From NCBI GenBank assembly GCA_964543525.1, contig CAZIYW010000003.1, forward strand, positions 44,642 to 108,641: 64,000 nt of DNA, in the 5' to 3' direction. This stretch comes from CBDVBE01 sp964543525 (GTDB lineage: Bacteria; Fibrobacterota; Chitinivibrionia; Chitinivibrionales; JANQEN01). Below, piece by piece: positions 59,968 through 64,000 of the stretch. A program made the translations under genes and the position numbers. Numbering within the stretch: the stretch's first letter is position 1; each line of letters opens with the position of its first letter. Below the pieces are notes generated by a model. That model saw only the letters and a program-made list of their open reading frames with translations, was not told the origin of the DNA and searched no databases.

Positions 59968-62664
59968 ATGAAAAAAAAAATATTCTTACAGGCCATTTTA
60001 CTGTTATTCTTTATTTCCGGAATGTGTGGATTGGTATATCAAGTCATCTGGGTACGGATGTTTGGATTGGTTTTCGGTAATACCTTGTTCGCATCAAGTA
60101 CCGTATTAAGTTCATTTATGGCTGGATTGGCAGCCGGGAGTTTTTTTTCCGGAAAATACCTGACGCATCGGAATGATGGACTTCGACTGTATGCGTTTGT
60201 TGAAGTCTTAATCGGAATCTACGCAATTATGATACCTGTTGCATTAAAAGTAGTATCGGGCCTGTATGGGTGGACCTATCAGACTTTTCATGCATCATTT
60301 GAAGTGCTGACGATTTTTCGATTTTGTCTGGCATTCATCATTTTGTTTATTCCCTGCATGTGTATGGGCGCGACCCTTCCGATTGTGACAAAATATATCT
60401 CAAACAGTCATGTTAGCACGAACATTATTCCTGGGAAATTGTATGGAGTAAATACTATTGGAGCGGTCATCGGCTGTTTTGCGGCGGGATTTGTGCTTAT
60501 TAAAGCAGTTGGTATTTGGCAAACAAATATGATTGCAGCTATTGGAAATTGTATCGTTGCAGCTGGAGCGTTTATACTATTTAAAAAAGGGACAGCACAG
60601 GGACTAAATAAAAAAGAGATACCTTCAGGTGCAGAAAAGGAGCAACAAAGAGCTGTGTCTCAAACTAAAATATTACCGGAGGGTTTGCATTCGTACGTGT
60701 TAGTATCAGCCTGCGGTCTTTCGGGTTTTGCCGCTCTGTCCCTTGAAATCGTCTGGATTAAAGCATTGGCCAGGACCTTTCAAATGGCTTGGACGTATAC
60801 TATGGATGCGTATGCGTATGTGGTTATGCTTGGCACATTGCTTTCCGGAATCGGCGTTGGCAGTTATCTGGTTTCTGTGTTTGTTCTCAGAATACAAAAT
60901 TGCCGACGGTGGTTATGCGGAACACAGGTATTCCTGGGTGTGTCGGTTATTGCGTCGATTTTTATACTCCAAAACCCACTCGGTTTCCAGAAAGCACTTA
61001 TTTCTTTTGTAAATATGCCGTTACTCTCTGGTGTGACTTCTCTTTTTATTCAACTGCTGGGCGTACAAGCAATGATGCAATTGTTGTTTGCCTTGATTGT
61101 CATCTTTGTCCCTGCGGTGCTGATGGGAGTTGCCTTCCCCCTGTTCGCAATTGCTTTTTACGATGTGGCGGGTAGTATGGGGAAATGTGTTGGTGTGATC
61201 TATTCGGCTAATACTGTGGGCGGAATTTGTGGATCACTTCTTTCCGGTTTTGTGTTAATTCCTTTTATTGGCCTGTTTCCAGCTATAGCATTAGCAGCCT
61301 GTATATACTTTATTATTTCACTTGCTATTTTATTTATCACCGAAGAGAAAGGAACAATCAAATGGGTGACCGCAGGATTGATTGGTAGCATAGCGGTAGT
61401 ATCACTAGTGATGGCAGAATTGGATTATTCTCATTTTTTAAAATCTACCTTGTCGTCATCAGGTGGCCGTGAAAAAATAGTCTATAGTAAAGAACATGCG
61501 GACGGAGAGATTCTGGTTACCGAGAGTCCTGTTGCGGGAAAGGCCATGTTTAACGATGGCGTTATTGTTGCGGCATCTGCCGGACAGAACCTCTTTTCCC
61601 ATATATTCCCCGCTCATTTGATCTCGTTACTTTTAAAAGGTCCGCGAGAGATTTGTGTGATAGGCTTCGGATGCGGTATTACCAGCGGTTCAATGCTGCT
61701 CTATGATGAGGTGACCAGTCTTACCGGTGTTGAAATTAACAGGGGTATACTGGAACCGGCAAAGAAATATTTTTCAGAAGCGAATAATAACGTCTTTGCG
61801 AATAACAAGCTTAATCTGATTATTCAAGACGGGAAAAATTTTATTACCATGACCGATACTTACTTCGATGTGATTTACTCCTGTCCGAGTTTACCACAGG
61901 CAAATCAGGGAAGCGCAGGCCTTTTTACAAAGGAATTTTTTACCGATTGCAAAAAAAAGCTTAACAAAGGCGGATTCCAGTGCCTCTGGATACCCCTGCA
62001 CATGTATAGCCCTGAAGAATTCCTTACCATAGTTAAAACATTCATAGAAGTATATCCACATGTTTCACTGTGGCATCCCCCGCAAACCGAAGTGTCCATA
62101 GGATTGGCTTATCTGATTGGATCGGACGAGGCAGTTCGTCCTGATTATCAGAGAATTGCCAATCAACTGAATCGATCGGGCATCAGGCAGGATATTAATC
62201 GTCTCGAAGAATCGGGATTTCGGACACCTGAAGAATTTATTTCGATGTTTGCCATGGGAGAAAAAAGCTTAAGAAGTATTACGGCTTCTATTAAAAGAAT
62301 TAATACCGATAACCATCCAGTTGTAGAATTCTATAACCGAACCGGGGATCTGATGCAATCGGCAATCATGAGCAAAATCAAATTGATCGAGCTGCTCGGG
62401 AAAAATTCTGAGGATCCGTATTACTATGTACAAAACAATTTTATCGAAAATAACGATTCACTGAAAAACCGGTTGGCAAAATTGTATATAGGGAAACAGT
62501 ACCTGATGATGGGACATGCTGCGTGTACGTATAAGGAATTGCTCTCAGTAACCGGGCAATGTCCTCCGGAAATAGACGCACAGATCCGGCAATATTATTC
62601 TCAGGCATCAGCATTATTACCTGAGAACATCTTTCTAAACGGTTTATTTAACAGGTCACAATAA
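59968..62664 (+). CDS. Polytopic membrane protein fused to a spermidine-synthase-like methyltransferase domain
   Basis: 898 residues. Residues 1-490 are a dozen membrane helices starting FFISGMCGLVYQVIWVRMFGLVFG, the hallmark of fused MFS/spermidine synthase proteins. Residues about 540-760 are a spermidine-synthase-like fold with a SAM loop (ICVIGFGCGITSGSML and a VEINRGILEPA acidic site) and YFDVIYSCPSL, where polyamine synthases have an Asp (DVIxxDxS); that Asp is missing, so aminopropyl transfer is doubtful. About 140 helical residues end the protein. The function is unknown; it probably works in the same surface/glycan programme as its neighbours. Confidence 0.82.
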   Translation: MKKKIFLQAILLLFFISGMCGLVYQVIWVRMFGLVFGNTLFASSTVLSSFMAGLAAGSFFSGKYLTHRNDGLRLYAFVEVLIGIYAIMIPVALKVVSGLYGWTYQTFHASFEVLTIFRFCLAFIILFIPCMCMGATLPIVTKYISNSHVSTNIIPGKLYGVNTIGAVIGCFAAGFVLIKAVGIWQTNMIAAIGNCIVAAGAFILFKKGTAQGLNKKEIPSGAEKEQQRAVSQTKILPEGLHSYVLVSACGLSGFAALSLEIVWIKALARTFQMAWTYTMDAYAYVVMLGTLLSGIGVGSYLVSVFVLRIQNCRRWLCGTQVFLGVSVIASIFILQNPLGFQKALISFVNMPLLSGVTSLFIQLLGVQAMMQLLFALIVIFVPAVLMGVAFPLFAIAFYDVAGSMGKCVGVIYSANTVGGICGSLLSGFVLIPFIGLFPAIALAACIYFIISLAILFITEEKGTIKWVTAGLIGSIAVVSLVMAELDYSHFLKSTLSSSGGREKIVYSKEHADGEILVTESPVAGKAMFNDGVIVAASAGQNLFSHIFPAHLISLLLKGPREICVIGFGCGITSGSMLLYDEVTSLTGVEINRGILEPAKKYFSEANNNVFANNKLNLIIQDGKNFITMTDTYFDVIYSCPSLPQANQGSAGLFTKEFFTDCKKKLNKGGFQCLWIPLHMYSPEEFLTIVKTFIEVYPHVSLWHPPQTEVSIGLAYLIGSDEAVRPDYQRIANQLNRSGIRQDINRLEESGFRTPEEFISMFAMGEKSLRSITASIKRINTDNHPVVEFYNRTGDLMQSAIMSKIKLIELLGKNSEDPYYYVQNNFIENNDSLKNRLAKLYIGKQYLMMGHAACTYKELLSVTGQCPPEIDAQIRQYYSQASALLPENIFLNGLFNRSQ

Positions 62665-62726
62665 GGTTTCTTCAGGATGGATGATGGTTCATCGCGGTTT
62701 TTAGTCTGAAAGTAAAGGAGGATTAT

Positions 62727-63851
62727 ATAAAGCACTCGAAATGGATCAAGGAGACAGGTATTTCAATAGCACAGCAATTTGTCATACCTGGCGAATATGT
62801 CGGCGAAAAGCCTTTCGGTTCAGGCCACATACACGATACCTACATTGTAACCTATACCTGCCAGGGCGCAGCAAGCCGGTACATTCTCCAGCGTATAAAC
62901 GATCATGTGTTTAAAGAGCCGGGTAAAGTCATGGAGAATGTGCAGAGGGTTACCCTGCATATTCTCCAGAAGCTGAATGAGAAAGGCGTAGAAGATTTAG
63001 CGCGTGCCTGTATGCAATTGATTCCCTCAAAGAGCGGTGCTTCATGTTTCATAGATGAAGATAACAGGTACTGGCGTTGTTTTCTTTGTATTGAGGGGGC
63101 ACATACCCGCGATATAGTTGAGAGTGAATCGCATGCCTTTGCCGCTGGTAAAGCTTTTGCGCAGTTTCAAAAACTGCTGGTTGACCTTCCTGACGGAAAG
63201 CTGCATGAGACAATTCCCGATTTCCATAATACCCAAAAGAGGTTTAATGCCTTGATGGCGGCTATTAATGCGGATGTAAATGATCGCGCTCGGCAATGTA
63301 AGGATGAGATTGATTTTGCGCTGAGACGAAAGGAATATGCTTCCGTTCTTATTAACCTTTTGCATTCAGGAGAACTTCCGGAACGTATAACCCATAACGA
63401 TAGTAAATTGAACAATGTTATGCTTGATGATCAGACAGAGGAGGCACTGTGTGTTATAGACCTAGATACTGTTATGCCTGGAACTGTACTGTATGATTTC
63501 GGTGACATGGTCAGAACATCAACCTGCTCTGCTGCTGAGGATGAGACTGATTTAAGTAAAATTAACCTGAATGTCTCCTGGTTTGAAGCACTGGCTCAGG
63601 GCTATTTATCTGAAGCACTGGAATTTTTAACAGACATAGAACGAGAATACCTTGTATTCAGCGGGAAACTGATTACCTTTGAACAGGGAATCCGTTTTCT
63701 TACCGACTATCTTGAAGGAGACACCTATTATAAAACCCAGAACGGGACACACAACCTTGATAGATGCCGTAACCAGTTCAAGCTGGTGGAGTCTATTGAG
63801 GAGAAGGAGAAAGAGTTAGAGAGGATTGTGAAGAATATTCTAACTGAATGA
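62727..63851 (+). CDS. N-acetylhexosamine kinase-like phosphotransferase (APH/NahK family) lacking a standard start codon
   Basis: About 374 residues. The kinase is complete in sequence: a nucleotide loop PFGSGHIHDTYIV, YILQRINDHVF, Brenner motif ITHNDSKLNNVM, and VIDLDTVMPGTVLYDFGDMVRTST, all as in N-acetylhexosamine 1-kinase NahK. But no in-frame ATG, GTG or TTG precedes GSGHIH after the stop at 62682. AAAGGAGGA (62714-62722) stands before ATA at 62727, the site expected from family length; ATT at 62760 behind AAGGAG is an alternative. The first standard start (GTG 62907) would delete about 60 residues including the nucleotide loop. GlcNAc/GalNAc salvage is the family role. Confidence 0.75.
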   Translation: MKHSKWIKETGISIAQQFVIPGEYVGEKPFGSGHIHDTYIVTYTCQGAASRYILQRINDHVFKEPGKVMENVQRVTLHILQKLNEKGVEDLARACMQLIPSKSGASCFIDEDNRYWRCFLCIEGAHTRDIVESESHAFAAGKAFAQFQKLLVDLPDGKLHETIPDFHNTQKRFNALMAAINADVNDRARQCKDEIDFALRRKEYASVLINLLHSGELPERITHNDSKLNNVMLDDQTEEALCVIDLDTVMPGTVLYDFGDMVRTSTCSAAEDETDLSKINLNVSWFEALAQGYLSEALEFLTDIEREYLVFSGKLITFEQGIRFLTDYLEGDTYYKTQNGTHNLDRCRNQFKLVESIEEKEKELERIVKNILTE

Positions 63852-63884
63852 GAGTACTGAACCGTTTTTCTTATTAATCAACAA

Positions 63885-63965
63885 TCATCCTCGTCCTCCT
63901 CCTTCTCCTCGTCCTCGGTCTTTTAAGAATGTTTCGAGGATGAAGGACGAGGTTAACTATGTTAG
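63885..63965. repeat. GAGGA-type hairpin repeat, copy D
   Basis: Left arm of CCTCGTCCTCC-type pyrimidines (63888-63917), loop with TTTTAAGAA, right arm TTCGAGGATGAAGGACGAGG (63933-63952), tail GTTAACTATGTTAGG. It directly follows the kinase gene and could end its transcript. Confidence 0.75.
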
Positions 63966-64000
63966 GAATATAATCAAGGGTTGCATCTTTCAGAAAAAAA

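Noticed and set aside
1..64000. tRNA, rRNA or known riboswitch
   Set aside because: Reading the intergenic gaps showed no cloverleaf with a conserved TTCGANNC loop, no rRNA stretch and no riboswitch core I could recognise; a covariance search would settle it.

Overview
The window looks like a chromosome segment of a Gram-negative, surface-active bacterium, most likely a member of the Fibrobacterota (Fibrobacter/Chitinispirillum lineage), probably from a metagenome or a lightly studied genome. The reasons are a TIGR02147/DUF4423-type gene next to its lipoprotein partner (a paralogous family typical of Fibrobacter), a GH31 glycosidase with a C-terminal domain resembling type IX secretion sorting domains, a PorV/UPF0164-like outer-membrane protein, and large lipoproteins with Ig-like, Big-1 and InlB repeats. 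This is an inference from family composition; no rRNA or tRNA gene is visible in the window.

Layout. 1-2.6 kb: 3' part of a PAS/histidine kinase/receiver protein and a secreted unknown. 2.7-5.7 kb: trkA-trkH potassium uptake (minus strand). 6.1-25.4 kb: an almost complete type IV pilus locus. A PilU-like ATPase lies on the plus strand. On the minus strand, in transcription order, come a Big-1 lipoprotein, an outer-membrane barrel, pilC, three major-type pilins, pilV/W/X-like minor pilins, pilM, an inserted four-helix-bundle element, pilN, pilO, pilP, pilQ, pilT and pilB. 26-30 kb: a RarA-methyltransferase-like fusion, a Phd/PIN toxin-antitoxin pair, a nest of three repeat types, and dtd. 30-33.4 kb: a barrel protein, a Cys/aromatic-rich lipoprotein with a PorV-like partner, and a glyoxalase II remnant. 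33.6-39.2 kb: YbgC-like thioesterase, a sigma-54 response regulator, an AsmA-like protein and a family B DNA polymerase (Pol II type). 39.4-48.6 kb: M23 peptidase, GT9, thioredoxin, then a surface-glycan-like run (B12 radical SAM, GT2, formyltransferase, XrtA-type deacetylase), an aldo/keto reductase and a flavin reductase. 49-51.8 kb: a frameshifted TIGR02147 gene, its lipoprotein partner and the 3' relic of a second copy. 52-63.9 kb: a 1035-residue Ig/InlB lipoprotein, secreted GH31, an outer-membrane barrel, a membrane-spermidine-synthase-like fusion and an N-acetylhexosamine-kinase-like protein.

Taken together the genes describe a cell that builds type IV pili, displays large repeat adhesins, secretes a glycosidase and makes a modified surface polysaccharide. 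The most unusual signals are: (1) a four-helix-bundle/IVS-like element flanked by complementary AATTTCTAA-type repeats, sitting between pilM and pilN; (2) the TIGR02147-lipoprotein unit with a G6 frameshift, a decayed second lipoprotein tail, and a 17-bp near-palindrome repeated exactly in front of the GH31 gene; (3) five dispersed GAGGA-type hairpin repeats in intergenic DNA; (4) a Big-1 adhesin with calcium-loop-like motifs at the head of the pilus operon; (5) a kinase gene with no ATG, GTG or TTG at its expected start.
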